This document shows, in pieces, positions 1 through 9,206 of a stretch of 35,790 nucleotides of DNA; position 1 is the stretch's first letter; each line of letters starts with the position of its first letter. Made by a program: the position numbers and the translations under genes. Below the pieces are notes generated by a model. The model saw only the letters and a program-made list of their open reading frames with translations. It had not been told where the DNA came from and did no database searches. This stretch comes from Hyphomicrobiales bacterium (GTDB lineage Bacteria > Pseudomonadota > Alphaproteobacteria > Rhizobiales > Rhizobiaceae): positions 1 to 35,790 of the forward strand of contig JAPLOZ010000084.1 in assembly GCA_026400435.1 (NCBI GenBank), in the 5' to 3' direction.

Positions 1-44
1 GCGCGGTTCGCGTTGCGCTCGCGACCGAACAGGCGCTGGAACAT
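1..44 (-). CDS. Ubiquinol-cytochrome c chaperone (CBP3 family), N-terminal fragment cut by the window edge
   Basis: Only the first 14 codons lie in the window. An ATG at 44-42 on the minus strand opens a frame reading MFQRLFGRERNANR, which resembles the start of rhizobial ubiquinol-cytochrome c chaperone proteins (Cbp3/UQCC1 family, cytochrome bc1 assembly). A GGGAG ribosome-binding site sits about 8 nt upstream. The position, divergent from the bamE-type lipoprotein gene, matches the arrangement I know from rhizobia. The call rests on very few residues plus context, so it is tentative. Confidence 0.55.
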   Translation of the reverse strand, partial: MFQRLFGRERNANR

Positions 45-165
45 GGAGGGGTCTCCCGGCAGTACTTCGCGGCATAGCCCGTGTTGCATCGCCGCGGAAG
101 CTGGTTTACCGGTTTTGCCGCTACGCGCAAGCACGCCGGATTGGTGACGCGGCGCGACGAATTGG
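45..165. promoter_or_regulatory. Divergent promoter region between the chaperone gene and bamE
   Basis: This 121-nt gap separates two divergent starts and must hold both promoters. I see no clear operator or riboswitch in it. The bamE side has no strong Shine-Dalgarno sequence directly upstream of its ATG. Confidence 0.4.
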
Positions 166-696
166 ATGGAGTTGTTGTTGCAGGCGCCGAGATCACGTCC
201 AACGTCCCTGCCGCGGTCGGCCGGTCTTTGCCTGGTGGTCGCCGCGGTTGCGGTGTCCGGCTGCAACACCCAGAAGACGTTTGCCGGCCTGAAGCCCGGT
301 GAGACGCTCACCCAGGGCTACGTCATCGACCAGCAGTCGATCGACCTTGTGCCGGTTGGGTCCAGCCGCGAGCAGGTTTTGTTGACGCTTGGCAGTCCTT
401 CGACGACCGCCACCTTCGACAACGAAGTGTTCTATTACATCTCCCAGACGCGAAAGCGTTCGGCCGCCTTCATGAACGCCAAGCTTGTCGACCAGCGCAT
501 CCTGGCGGTCTATTTCAACAAGGAAGGCCGCGTCGACAACATCGCCAACTACGGCCTGAAGGATGGCAAGGTGTTCGACTTCATCTCGCGCACCACGCCG
601 ACCTATGGCAAGGATCAGAATTTCCTCGGCCAGATGTTGTCGGGCGCGGGCAACATCGGTGCGAGCACCGCCAAGAACATTCTGGGCGGCGGCTGA
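166..696 (+). CDS. bamE: Outer membrane protein assembly factor BamE (OmlA/SmpA lipoprotein)
   Basis: A 176-residue lipoprotein. Residues 1-32 form a signal peptide with an apolar core (LCLVVAAVAV) ending in a lipobox, VSG-C33. The mature part carries the SmpA/OmlA fold; the segment around VPVGSSREQVLLTLGSPS is the typical BamE motif, in which a loop leads into a helix and then into LGxP. BamE helps the BamA complex insert beta-barrel proteins into the outer membrane. It is longer than E. coli BamE (about 113 aa), as usual in rhizobia, with a Gly-rich C-terminal tail. The ATG at 166 gives the right signal-peptide length, although its ribosome-binding site is weak. It stands alone between a divergent promoter and a strong terminator. 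Confidence 0.85.
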   Translation: MELLLQAPRSRPTSLPRSAGLCLVVAAVAVSGCNTQKTFAGLKPGETLTQGYVIDQQSIDLVPVGSSREQVLLTLGSPSTTATFDNEVFYYISQTRKRSAAFMNAKLVDQRILAVYFNKEGRVDNIANYGLKDGKVFDFISRTTPTYGKDQNFLGQMLSGAGNIGASTAKNILGGG

Positions 697-751
697 CGGC
701 CGTCGGTGCGCTCCAGCGTTTCAATCTAGCCTCGAAACGCCCCGGTCAAAG

Positions 752-785
752 AAAAACCCGCGGGAGCGATCCCGCGGGTTTTTTT
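752..785. terminator. Bidirectional intrinsic terminator between bamE and hppA
   Basis: A perfect 14-bp stem (752-765 against 770-783) around a GCGA loop has a GC core CCCGCGGGA flanked by A5 on the left and T7 on the right. It therefore reads as a rho-independent terminator on both strands. It lies between the convergent 3' ends of bamE (stop at 696) and hppA (stop at 802). Confidence 0.93.
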
Positions 786-801
786 GTCGGCCGCGCCGTT
801 C

Positions 802-2943
802 TCAGCCGTGGGCAAGCACAGCGAGCAGCAGAAGGGCGACGATGTTGGTTATCTTGATGGCCGGGTTCACGGCCGGGCCTGCGGTATCCTTGTAGGGATC
901 GCCGACCGTGTCGCCGGTCACGGACGCCTTGTGGGCATCCGAGCCCTTGAGGTGCTTGACGCCATCCTTGTCGATGAAGCCGTCCTCGAACGACTTCTTG
1001 GCGTTGTCCCAGGCGCCGCCGCCCGAGGTCATCGAGATGGCGACAAACAGCCCGTTGACGATCACGCCGAGCAGCGAAGCGCCGAGTGCGGCGAACGCCG
1101 AGGCCTTGGAACCGGAGATCAGCAGCACGCCGAAATAGACGACGAGCGGCGCAAGCACCGGCAGCAGCGAAGGGATGATCATCTCCTTGATCGCGGCCTT
1201 GGTCAGAATATCGACAGCACGCGCGTAGTTCGGCTTGGAGGTGCCCGCCATGATGCCCGGGTCCTCGCGGAACTGGCGGCGCACTTCCTCGACGATCGAA
1301 CCGGCAGCGCGGCCGACCGCTGTCATGGCGATGCCGCCGAACAGATACGGAATCAGGCCGCCGAAGATCAGCCCCGCGACAACGTAGGGATTGGACAGGT
1401 CGAACGAGACCGTTCCGATATCGGCGAAGTACGGATACTGGGCCGAATTCGCGGTGAAGAACTTCAGGTCATAGCTGTAAGCCGCGAACAGCACCAGCGC
1501 GCCGAGGCCGGCCGAGCCGATCGCGTATCCCTTGGTGACCGCCTTGGTGGTGTTGCCGACGGCGTCGAGTGCGTCCGTCGAGTGGCGCACTTCCGGCGGC
1601 AGGCCGGCCATTTCGGCGATGCCGCCCGCGTTGTCGGTGACCGGGCCGAAAGCGTCGAGCGCGACGATCATTCCGGCAAGGCCGAGCATTGTGGTGACGG
1701 CGATCGCGGTGCCGAACAGGCCGGCAAGCTGGTACGTCGAGATGATGCCGCCGACGATGACGATCGCGGGCAGTGCAGTCGATTCCAGCGAGACCGCGAG
1801 GCCCTGGATGACGTTGGTTCCGTGGCCGGTGACCGACGCCTGGGCGATAGAATTGACCGGCCGCTTGTTGGTGCCGGTGTAGTATTCGGTGATGACCACG
1901 ATGAGGCCGGTCACCAGCAGGCCGATCAGGCCGCAGACGAACAGGTTCTTGCCGGTGATCATTATGTCGTTGGCGCTACCCACGTCGCCCCAGCCGATCG
2001 TCATGGAGGTGGCGCCGCCAAGGCCGATCACCGACAGCAGGCCGGTAACGATCAGGCCCTTGTAGAGCGCGCCCATGATCGAGCCGTTCGACCCCAGCTT
2101 CACGAAGAATGTGCCGACGATCGAGGTGATGATGCAGGCACCGCAGATGGCAAGCGGATAGAGCATCACGGAACCCAGCACCGCCGTGCCGCCGAAGAAG
2201 ATCGCGCCGAGAACCATGGTGGCGACAACCGTCACCGCGTAGGTCTCGAAGAGGTCGGCCGCCATGCCGGCGCAGTCGCCGACATTGTCGCCCACGTTGT
2301 CGGCGATGGTGGCCGGATTGCGCGGATCGTCCTCGGGAATGCCGGCTTCGACCTTGCCGACCAGATCGCCGCCCACGTCGGCGCCCTTGGTGAAGATGCC
2401 GCCGCCAAGACGGGCGAAGATCGAGATCAGCGAAGCGCCGAAGCCGAGCGAAACCAGCGCGTCGATGACGACGCGATCCGCCGGTGCGTAGCCCATCGGG
2501 CCGATGAGGATCAGGTAGTAAACCGAGACGCCGAGCAGCGCGAGGCCGGCCACCAGCATGCCGGTGATGGCGCCCGACTTGAAGGCGATGTCGAGACCCG
2601 CCGCCAGGCTGTTGGATGCCGCCTGCGCCGTGCGCACGTTGGCGCGAACCGAGACATGCATGCCGATGAAGCCGGCAACGCCCGACAGTACCGCTCCGAT
2701 CAGGAAGCCTACCGCTGCGGTGATGGACAGGAGCCACCATGCCAGAATGAGCACGACCACCCCGACGATGGCGATCGTCGTGTACTGGCGCGAGAGATAG
2801 GCCTGCGCGCCTTCGCGAATGGCGGCTGAAATTTCCTGCATGCGTGCGTTGCCCTGGTCGGCCGCGAGGACCGATTGCGTCGCCCAGATGGCGTACGCGA
2901 CAGAAAGCAGGCCGCAGGCGATGACTACGTATAGGATGGTCAT
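802..2943 (-). CDS. hppA: Membrane-bound proton-translocating pyrophosphatase, K+-independent type
   Basis: A 713-residue integral membrane protein with about 16 helices, the normal size for H+-PPases. It couples PPi hydrolysis to proton export, or to import into acidocalcisomes. Substrate-binding motifs are intact: [11 protein letters not shown] (189-199), DNVGDNVGD (215-223), DNAGGIAEM (437-445) and the C-terminal [14 protein letters not shown]. The sequence GNTTKA (463-468) has Lys467 where K+-dependent enzymes have Ala, so this should be the K+-insensitive subtype. The ATG at 2943 has an AGGGA site about 9 nt upstream. A 255-nt gap to the preceding MFS gene suggests it has its own promoter. 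A long plus-strand frame across it is a shadow. Confidence 0.97.
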   Translation of the reverse strand: MTILYVVIACGLLSVAYAIWATQSVLAADQGNARMQEISAAIREGAQAYLSRQYTTIAIVGVVVLILAWWLLSITAAVGFLIGAVLSGVAGFIGMHVSVRANVRTAQAASNSLAAGLDIAFKSGAITGMLVAGLALLGVSVYYLILIGPMGYAPADRVVIDALVSLGFGASLISIFARLGGGIFTKGADVGGDLVGKVEAGIPEDDPRNPATIADNVGDNVGDCAGMAADLFETYAVTVVATMVLGAIFFGGTAVLGSVMLYPLAICGACIITSIVGTFFVKLGSNGSIMGALYKGLIVTGLLSVIGLGGATSMTIGWGDVGSANDIMITGKNLFVCGLIGLLVTGLIVVITEYYTGTNKRPVNSIAQASVTGHGTNVIQGLAVSLESTALPAIVIVGGIISTYQLAGLFGTAIAVTTMLGLAGMIVALDAFGPVTDNAGGIAEMAGLPPEVRHSTDALDAVGNTTKAVTKGYAIGSAGLGALVLFAAYSYDLKFFTANSAQYPYFADIGTVSFDLSNPYVVAGLIFGGLIPYLFGGIAMTAVGRAAGSIVEEVRRQFREDPGIMAGTSKPNYARAVDILTKAAIKEMIIPSLLPVLAPLVVYFGVLLISGSKASAFAALGASLLGVIVNGLFVAISMTSGGGAWDNAKKSFEDGFIDKDGVKHLKGSDAHKASVTGDTVGDPYKDTAGPAVNPAIKITNIVALLLLAVLAHG

Positions 2944-3198
2944 GCCAAATTCCCTGATTGGTGGTCCGGAAGATCCCCTGCCCGAACCGATTGACGTGGA
3001 CCGGTGGCCAGGGCCGGAATCCGATCTTTCGGTAGCGGCTTATGCGAAACAGCCTTGAGAACGTCAAGATAATGTTCGCTTTTTGCCACGTCTTTCGGCC
3101 AAAAGGGTGGCGCGGCCAAGCCCGCGTCGATCGATGTCCCGATAAGATCGATTGAATTCGCAGGTCGGCCCCGAGGTGGGCGCCTCGCCGCTAGGCTT
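2944..3198 (-). promoter_or_regulatory. hppA upstream region
   Basis: This 255-nt gap separates the stop of the MFS gene from the hppA start and is the likely place for the hppA promoter. It holds a short hairpin (CGAGG at 3172-3176, CCTCG at 3183-3187) without a T tract. I see no riboswitch or clear operator. Confidence 0.3.
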
Positions 3199-4404
3199 TT
3201 AGCCGCGCGCGGTTCCCAGCCGCAGCCCGATCAGGCCAAGCAGGCACAGTCCGCTAACGGGAAATACGATCCAGTTAAGCGTGTCCCAGCCCCAGCCGTT
3301 ATAGACCGCGCCGGACATCAGCGAGCCGAAGGCGACGCTGCCGAACAGGACGAAGTCATGGATGCCCTGCACCTTGGCCTTCTCGGAAGTTCGATAGCTG
3401 CCGGCCACCATAGAGGTTGCCCCGATGAAACCGAAGTTCCAGCCGAGGCCCAGCAGGACCAGCGCTGTCCAGAACTGCCAGAGCTGGATGCCCGAAAGCG
3501 CAACGATCGCGCAGGCGCTCAGCAAAATCAGGCCCGTTGCGACGATCGCCTCCTTGCCGAATCGCTGGATCAGCGCGCCGGTTATGAAGCTTGGCGCGAA
3601 CATGGCCATCACGTGCCAGGATATGCCAATGGCGGCCTGGTCCGGCGTGAAGCCGCAGCCGACCATGGCCAGCGGCGCGCCTGTCATGACAAAGCTCATC
3701 ATGGCGTCAGAACCGACCGCGCAAAGCAGTCCGACCGCGAATTGCGGCTGGGAAACGATCTCCCACAGCCCCCTCGCCCCGCAGTCCACATGGCTAGCGA
3801 GCGATGGCGCCGGTGCATGGACGCGCAGGAACGACAGCAGGATCGCTCCCACGGCAGCCAGGCCGACAATCGACAGGAACGCGCCCGCGAACACAACGGG
3901 CGCCAGCAGATCTCGGGTAAAGATGACGATCTGCGGACCGATGACAGCGGTGAATACGCCGCCTGCGAGCACGAACGAGATGGCGCGTGCCTTGAATTCG
4001 GGCGGTGCGTTGTCGGCCGCGGCAAAGCGGAACTGCTGAACGAAGGCGCCGCCGAGCCCGACCACCACGAGGCCGGCGACGAACAGCCAGAAACTAGACT
4101 GCAGCAGCGCCAGCGTCGCGATGAGCCCGCCAAGCGCTGTCGTTGCGGTTCCGAGCTGGAAGCCGTTGCGCTGGCCGAGCTTGCGGATCAGCGACGCTGC
4201 CGGAATGGCGCCGATCGCTACGCCGACGTTGAACCCGGTAACGGGCGCGGTCGCCAGCGATTTGTCGGCGTCAAGGAGATATTGGCCGGCAAGCGCCCCG
4301 AGCGAGATGCAGACCACTGCCGCCGAGCCGACAACCGCCTGCGAAGCAGCGAGGATCAGCGCCGTGCGGCGTGCCTCGCGTTCGGCAGGCGTCCGTTCGC
4401 TCAT
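3199..4404 (-). CDS. MFS transporter, substrate unknown
   Basis: A 401-residue major facilitator superfamily protein with about 12 hydrophobic segments in two halves joined by a polar loop near the middle (around [17 protein letters not shown]). The loop between helices 2 and 3 contains [12 protein letters not shown], a weak form of the MFS signature. The ATG at 4404 overlaps the nusB stop as ATGA, so translation is probably coupled to nusB and the gene is the last member of the glyA-nusB operon. Nothing in the sequence fixes the substrate. Export or uptake of riboflavin would fit the operon but is only a guess. Confidence 0.85.
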   Translation of the reverse strand: MSERTPAEREARRTALILAASQAVVGSAAVVCISLGALAGQYLLDADKSLATAPVTGFNVGVAIGAIPAASLIRKLGQRNGFQLGTATTALGGLIATLALLQSSFWLFVAGLVVVGLGGAFVQQFRFAAADNAPPEFKARAISFVLAGGVFTAVIGPQIVIFTRDLLAPVVFAGAFLSIVGLAAVGAILLSFLRVHAPAPSLASHVDCGARGLWEIVSQPQFAVGLLCAVGSDAMMSFVMTGAPLAMVGCGFTPDQAAIGISWHVMAMFAPSFITGALIQRFGKEAIVATGLILLSACAIVALSGIQLWQFWTALVLLGLGWNFGFIGATSMVAGSYRTSEKAKVQGIHDFVLFGSVAFGSLMSGAVYNGWGWDTLNWIVFPVSGLCLLGLIGLRLGTARG

Positions 4405-4907
4405 GTCGCGTCTTTGCCGCGCCCCTCGCCCCGTACACGGCGCGACACCCGGTCGAGCACGGCGTTTACAAGCTTCGGTTCGTCCTCGGAATAGAAGGCT
4501 TTTGCGATGTCGACATATTCAGAGATGATGACGGCGACCGGCACGTCCTCGCGCTTCGTCAGTTCATAGACGCCGGCCCGCAATATCGCGCGCAGCGTGG
4601 AGTCCAGCCGCGACAGGGGCCAATCTTCCGTCAGTGCCTGCCGGATCATCGGATCGACTGTCTTCTGGTTTTCGACGACGCCGGACAGGATCGCCCGAAA
4701 CCATTGCGCATCCGCCTCGCGGTACTGCGCCCCGTCGACTTCCTTGCCCAGCCTGAAGGTCTCGTACTCGGCTGCGATCTCGAGCAGTCCGCTGCCAGCG
4801 ACATCCATCTGGTAGAGCGCCTGCACGGCCGCAAGCCGCGCCAGGCCGCGTTTGTTGGCCTGCTTGGACGTGTGCTGGTCGCCGGTTGCTTGCGTCACCG
4901 GCGTCAA
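4401..4907 (-). CDS. nusB: Transcription antitermination factor NusB
   Basis: A protein of 165-168 residues with the all-helical NusB fold: the N-terminal [12 protein letters not shown] motif and the C-terminal VYEL...[27 protein letters not shown]. With NusE (S10) it binds boxA RNA and supports rRNA antitermination. Its place directly after ribH is typical of alphaproteobacteria. No ATG is available at the 5' end. TTG at 4907 overlaps the ribH stop as TTGA, and GTG at 4898, four codons in, lies about 10 nt after GGGAG, a better spacing. Either start leaves the domain intact. Its own stop overlaps the ATG of the next gene. Confidence 0.95.
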   Translation of the reverse strand: MTPVTQATGDQHTSKQANKRGLARLAAVQALYQMDVAGSGLLEIAAEYETFRLGKEVDGAQYREADAQWFRAILSGVVENQKTVDPMIRQALTEDWPLSRLDSTLRAILRAGVYELTKREDVPVAVIISEYVDIAKAFYSEDEPKLVNAVLDRVSRRVRGEGRGKDAT

Positions 4908-5392
4908 GCTCCCAGCCGCTGGCGCAGCGCGATCATCGTCAGTGCGGCCCGCGCCGCGAACCCGCCCTTGTCGCCTTCGCCTTTGCGCGCCCGCGACCAG
5001 GCCTGTTCGGCGTTCTCGGTGGTCAATATGCCGTTTCCTATCGCCAGCGATTCTTCGACGGCAAGGTCCATCAGTGCGCGCGAGGACTCGTTGGCGACGA
5101 TGTCGAAATGGTAGGTATCGCCGCGTATGACGGTGCCGAGCGCCACATAGCCGTCGTAGTCGGTGCCGCCTTCTTCGACGCCGTCGAGCGCAAAGGAAAT
5201 GACAGCCGGAATTTCGAGCGCGCCGGGCACGGTCACCACGTCATAGGTTGCGCCGGCCTCGTCGAGCGCACCCTTTGCACCCTCGAGCAGGGCATCCGAC
5301 AGATCGTCGTAGAAACGCGCCTCGATGATCAGCAGGTGGACCTTCCCAACGGGCAGGCTGAAGGCTTTTGCGTGGTCAGAAGTGACGGCCAT
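4904..5392 (-). CDS. ribH: 6,7-dimethyl-8-ribityllumazine synthase
   Basis: A 162-residue lumazine synthase that condenses ArP (5-amino-6-ribitylaminouracil) with 3,4-dihydroxy-2-butanone 4-phosphate, the penultimate step of riboflavin synthesis. Visible motifs are GALEIP (57-62), [17 protein letters not shown] with the conserved His95, and the C-terminal Ala/Arg-rich helix. I chose the ATG at 5392 because GGAG lies 6 nt upstream; the frame is open for another 17 codons without family resemblance. The stop overlaps the nusB start, so the two are probably coupled. The gene lies 101 nt downstream of ribE. Confidence 0.97.
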   Translation of the reverse strand: MAVTSDHAKAFSLPVGKVHLLIIEARFYDDLSDALLEGAKGALDEAGATYDVVTVPGALEIPAVISFALDGVEEGGTDYDGYVALGTVIRGDTYHFDIVANESSRALMDLAVEESLAIGNGILTTENAEQAWSRARKGEGDKGGFAARAALTMIALRQRLGA

Positions 5393-5493
5393 TTTGGTCT
5401 CCGGGTCGCGCGGTGACTTAGGCCGAACGCGGTTTGACCGCAAGCGATACGTGCTATGCCAGTATGGCTTAGCTGGGTTGGCGCGATGAGAGG

Positions 5494-6111
5494 CTAGAGT
5501 CCCTCGCCCGCGGCCTCTGCCAGCCTGGCGGCGTAGCGGGCCATGGTGTCGATCTCCAGGTTGACGGCGTCGCCGACCTGCCTGTCTCCCCAGGTGGTCA
5601 CCGACAGGGAGTGATGGATCAGCAGCACGTCGAACCGCGTGCCCTCAACCTTGTTGACCGTCAACGACGCGCCGTCGAGAGCGACGGAGCCCTTCGGCGC
5701 AATGAACTTCGCCAGTTCCCGCGGCGCTTCGAGCGTGAAGCGCACCGCGTCTCCCTCGGCCTCGCGGGCAACGATCCTCGCCTTGCCGTCGGCATGGCCG
5801 GATACGATGTGGCCGCCAAGTTCGTCGCCGATCTTCAACGCGCGTTCAAGGTTGATCCGCGTTCCGGACGTCCATTGCGACGCCGTGGTCAGGCGAAGCG
5901 CTTCCTCCCATGCTTCCACCTCGAACCAGCGCGCATTTGCGCCCGGCCCAGGCAATCCCGTCACCGTCAGGCATACGCCCGCGCACGAGATCGACGCGCC
6001 GATATCGATCGTGGCCGGATCGTAGCGTGTCTCTATGCGCAGCCTCACCCCCTCCGGCAGCGGGCTGGCCGACGCTACCCGGCCAATGTCGGACACGATC
6101 CCGGTGAACAT
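5494..6111 (-). CDS. ribE: Riboflavin synthase alpha subunit
   Basis: A 205-residue protein made of two lumazine-binding barrels. The first begins with the signature MFTGIV and has [11 protein letters not shown] (40-50) and [10 protein letters not shown]; the second repeats the pattern with [13 protein letters not shown]. It dismutates two lumazines to riboflavin and ArP. The true start is the ATG at 6111, which shares one base with the ribD stop (TGATG) and has AGGA about 8 nt upstream. Six codons further upstream are open but not part of the family. Rhizobial annotations often call this gene ribC or ribE. Confidence 0.96.
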   Translation of the reverse strand: MFTGIVSDIGRVASASPLPEGVRLRIETRYDPATIDIGASISCAGVCLTVTGLPGPGANARWFEVEAWEEALRLTTASQWTSGTRINLERALKIGDELGGHIVSGHADGKARIVAREAEGDAVRFTLEAPRELAKFIAPKGSVALDGASLTVNKVEGTRFDVLLIHHSLSVTTWGDRQVGDAVNLEIDTMARYAARLAEAAGEGL

Positions 6112-7235
6112 CAGATTTTCCTGACCCATTCGGAGACTTTGTCGTCGCCAAATGTCGCCTGTCCCGACAGGCGGAAGCCGGCGGGCATCCGGCTCTCGTC
6201 GATCGGAGCGGCGAGCCCGCCCTCCCCGATCACCACCGCGCCAAGGAAAAGCACAATGCGGTCGACCAGTCCTTCCTCAAGAAAATGGCGTGCCGTCGCC
6301 GCGCCGCCCTCCACCAGCAGCGTCGACATGCCTTGCGAAGCCAGATCTTCCAGCAGTTCAGGCAAAGCTGCCCGACCGTCGTAGGTTTCTGTCGCCAGCA
6401 GTCCTACCCCTTCCCGCTTCAGGTCGGCCTTGCTGCGCGCGTCAGCCTGGTCGCAGGTCGCAACCAGAAGCGGAACCTCACGCGCCGTCTGCACCAGCCT
6501 GGAGGTCAACGGCAGTCGCGCCATGCGATCGAGCACGATGCGCGTCGGCGACCTGCCGGCGAGACCGGGCAGCCTCACTGTCAGTTCCGGATCGTCGGCG
6601 ATCGCCGTTCCGATGCCTATGAGGATGGCGTCGCTGGTCGCGCGCATGAGGTGAACCTGCCGACGCGAGACCTCGCCCGTAATTGCGATCTGGCCTTCTC
6701 CCGCGCGCCCGATCATACCATCCTGAGAAACCGCAAGCTTTAGAGTGACTTCGGGTCGCTTCTTTAGAGACCGAATCAAATAGCCGGCCATGGCGTCCGC
6801 CGCTTCCCGCGCCAACACCCGCTCGACGACATCGATGCCTGCCTGCCGGAGGATGGCGTATCCTTTGCCGGAAACGCGGTCGTCGGGATCGCTCGCAGCG
6901 CCGACGACGCGTGTGATCCCGGCATTTACGAGCGCATCGGCGCAGGGCGGCGTTCGACCGTGATGGGCACAGGGCTCCAGCGTCACATAGGCTGTCGCGC
7001 CCTTCGCCAGTTCGCCCGCCTCGGCAAGGGCTTCGGTTTCGGCATGCGGCCTGCCGCCGATGGCTGTGACGCCGCGCCCGACGATCAACGGCCCTGCCCC
7101 GTCGTCGCGCACGATCAGCGTGCCTACCGAAGGATTGGTCGACGTCAGTCCCGCGTGTTTTCCAGACAACCTGATAGCGGCCGCCATGAAGCGCCGGTCT
7201 TGAGCGTCCTGCTGTTGCTGAGCGTCAGCGGCCAT
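6111..7235 (-). CDS. ribD: Bifunctional riboflavin deaminase/reductase RibD
   Basis: 374 residues with an N-terminal zinc deaminase (about 14-150) and a C-terminal reductase (about 160-374). The deaminase has the catalytic HAE at 64-66 and zinc ligands in PCAHHGRTPPC (Cys89 and Cys98). The reductase has LKLAVSQDGMIG and the nucleotide-binding TLLVEGGAATA. It performs the second and third steps of riboflavin synthesis from the GTP-derived pyrimidine. It starts 3 nt after the nrdR stop and ends inside the ribE start codon, so nrdR-ribD-ribE are read as one unit. Both active sites look intact. Confidence 0.97.
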   Translation of the reverse strand: MAADAQQQQDAQDRRFMAAAIRLSGKHAGLTSTNPSVGTLIVRDDGAGPLIVGRGVTAIGGRPHAETEALAEAGELAKGATAYVTLEPCAHHGRTPPCADALVNAGITRVVGAASDPDDRVSGKGYAILRQAGIDVVERVLAREAADAMAGYLIRSLKKRPEVTLKLAVSQDGMIGRAGEGQIAITGEVSRRQVHLMRATSDAILIGIGTAIADDPELTVRLPGLAGRSPTRIVLDRMARLPLTSRLVQTAREVPLLVATCDQADARSKADLKREGVGLLATETYDGRAALPELLEDLASQGMSTLLVEGGAATARHFLEEGLVDRIVLFLGAVVIGEGGLAAPIDESRMPAGFRLSGQATFGDDKVSEWVRKI

Positions 7236-7238
7236 TCG

Positions 7239-7703
7239 TCAGCCGGCGTCCTCGTCGCCCCTCAGTTCGCCAAGCACATCGTGGAAATCCTTGGCCTCGC
7301 GGAAGTTGCGATAGACCGATGCGAAGCGCACATAGGCGACGTCGTCGAGCGACTTCAATGCTTCCATCACCAGCCGTCCGACTTCGGCCGAAGGGACTTC
7401 GGTTTCACCGGAACTCTCGAGTTGCCTGACGATGCCGGTGACGGCGCGGTCGATCCGTTCGGGCTCGACGTTGCGCTTCCTGACCGCGATCTCGACCGAA
7501 CGGAGCAACTTGTCACGGTCGAACGGAACTTTCCGGCCGGACTTCTTTACCACCACGAGATCGCGCAGCTGGACCCGCTCAAAGGTTGTGAATCGGCCAC
7601 CGCAGACGGGGCATACGCGCCTCCTGCGGATCGCGCCCCCATCCTCCGCGGGACGGGAGTCTTTGACCTGCGTATCTTCCGACTGGCAGTAGGGACAGCG
7701 CAT
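7239..7703 (-). CDS. nrdR: Transcriptional repressor NrdR
   Basis: 154 residues. The zinc ribbon is formed by Cys3, Cys6, Cys31 and Cys34 (MRCPYC...VCPVCG), followed by an ATP-cone domain starting near [17 protein letters not shown]. NrdR represses ribonucleotide reductase genes in response to ATP/dATP. It sits between glyA and ribD, the usual rhizobial context, 94 nt after the glyA stop and 3 nt before ribD. It is full length with no missing ligand. Confidence 0.97.
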   Translation of the reverse strand: MRCPYCQSEDTQVKDSRPAEDGGAIRRRRVCPVCGGRFTTFERVQLRDLVVVKKSGRKVPFDRDKLLRSVEIAVRKRNVEPERIDRAVTGIVRQLESSGETEVPSAEVGRLVMEALKSLDDVAYVRFASVYRNFREAKDFHDVLGELRGDEDAG

Positions 7704-7797
7704 GAATACCCGATACCTGGCGATTCCGATTGTCGGAAGCCTTAGAGCCTTTCACCGAAAGTGCAAAGCGCGCGGAGCGAGAGGCTTGGCGGCTGCC

Positions 7798-9004
7798 TCA
7801 CCCCAGATAGGAATACATGGGGAATTTTTCGGTCAGCGCCAGCACTTTCTGCTTCACCGCGGCCTCGACCGCCGCGTTGCCGTCGTCGGAATTGGCGACC
7901 TTCAGTCCATCCAGAACCTCGGCGATCAGCGTGCCGATCTCGCGAAACTCCGCCGCGCCGAAGCCGCGCGTCGTTCCCGCCGGGGTGCCCAGCCGTACAC
8001 CCGACGTCACGAAAGGCTTCTCGGGATCGAAGGGGATGCCGTTCTTGTTGGTCGAGGCCGGTGCCCTTTAGGCTCTCAGCCAGGGTCTTGGCGTTGTCCA
8101 CGACGTTCCTGGCGTAGTCCTTGAATTCGGGCTTCAGCGCCTCCTTGAACGCGACCGCCTTGGCAGCGATCACGTGCATGAGCGGGCCGCCCTGCAGGCC
8201 TGGAAACACCGCTGAGTTCATCTTCTTGGCGATGTCCTCGTCGTTGGTGAGGATCATGCCGCCGCGCGGCCCCCGCAGCGACTTGTGCGTGGTCGTCGTC
8301 ACGACGTGCGCATGCGGCAGCGGCGACGGGTGCTGCCCCCCGGCGACCAGGCCAGCGATGTGGGCCATGTCGACCATCAAATACGCGCCGACCGCGTCTG
8401 CTATCTCGCGGAACCGCTTCCAGTCCCAGATGCGCGAATAGGCGGTGCCGCCGGCAAGGATCAGCTTGGGTTTTGTCTCATGCGCCGACTTCTCGATCGC
8501 ATCCATGTCGAGCAGATGGTCGTCGCGGCGCACCCCGTAGGATACCACCTTGAACCACTTGCCGCTCATGTTGACCGGCGAGCCGTGGGTCAGGTGCCCG
8601 CCCGAATTGAGGTCGAGGCCCATGAAGGTGTCGCCGGGCTGCAGCAGCGCCAGGAACACCGCCTGGTTCATCTGGCTGCCGGAGTTCGGCTGCACATTGG
8701 CGAACTTGCAGTCGAACAGCTGCTTCGCGCGCTCGATCGCCAGTTCCTCCGCGATGTCGACGAACTGGCAGCCGCCATAGTAGCGCTTGCCCGGATACCC
8801 TTCGGCATATTTGTTCGTCATGATCGAGCCCTGCGCTTCCAGCACAGCGCGGCTGACGATGTTTTCGGAAGCGATCAGCTCGATTTCGTGGCGCTGGCGT
8901 CCGAGTTCGGAGCGGATCGCCCCGAAGATCTCCGGATCGGAGTCGGCAAGCGTGGTTTCGAAGAACGCTGTGGAATGGGTCGCGGCGGCCGATGCAGTTG
9001 CCAT
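7798..9004 (-). pseudogene. glyA: Serine hydroxymethyltransferase, broken by an internal deletion and frameshift
   Basis: The frame from the ATG at 9004 (AGGA about 9 nt upstream) encodes a normal GlyA up to LKGTGLD, including the PLP lysine in [16 protein letters not shown]. At 8051/8050 the frame runs directly into the codons for [17 protein letters not shown], but in another phase. Compared with the family, about 36 residues are missing there, including the conserved SGGTDNHL...VDL segment. That is a loss of roughly 107 nt, which shifts the frame. The rest of GlyA ([13 protein letters not shown] to MYSYLG, stop at 7798) is still readable in the second frame. The shifted product runs on with unrelated residues to 7742 and lacks the substrate-carboxylate arginine of TTRG. 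The enzyme would make glycine and methylene-THF from serine. A real lesion or an assembly error are both possible. Confidence 0.9.
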
Positions 9005-9159
9005 GGCGGTCGATCCTGGGGTTGGGTCCAACGGGAGAATGGTTTGGCGCGCCATTAACACAGTTGTCATGGCGCTGCCACGTTCGCAGGCGCGAAATTT
9101 CCTGGCCCGATTGCGCCGACGGGTAAGGCATTGCGGGCGACGGCGCGGTGCGCGCACAC

Positions 9160-9183
9160 AAAAGCCGCCAAGTGGCGGCTTTC
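9160..9183 (-). terminator. Intrinsic terminator after the L,D-transpeptidase gene
   Basis: Arms AAAGCCGCC (9161-9169) and GGCGGCTTT (9174-9182) enclose a 4-nt loop. Read on the minus strand, the stem ends in GGCTTTTG. It lies 24 nt after the transpeptidase stop and upstream of glyA, so it separates the two units. Confidence 0.8.
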
Positions 9184-9206
9184 AAAACTCCATGCGTTAC
9201 AGAGAC

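Noticed and set aside
784..2829. Long plus-strand frame (681 codons) opposite hppA
   Set aside because: It is the mirror of a perfectly conserved pyrophosphatase; composition is His/Asp/Arg-rich, typical of antisense frames in GC-rich DNA.
3172..3187. Hairpin CGAGG/CCTCG after the MFS gene as terminator
   Set aside because: Only 5 bp and no T tract on either strand.
5393..5493. FMN riboswitch between ribE and ribH
   Set aside because: The 101-nt gap shows none of the conserved RFN blocks (such as AGGGGC or GACCC arrangements in order) and is too short for the full element.
8040..8060. Programmed frameshift in glyA
   Set aside because: A slip alone cannot explain it, because about 36 conserved residues are missing as well and no slippery heptamer with a downstream structure is evident.
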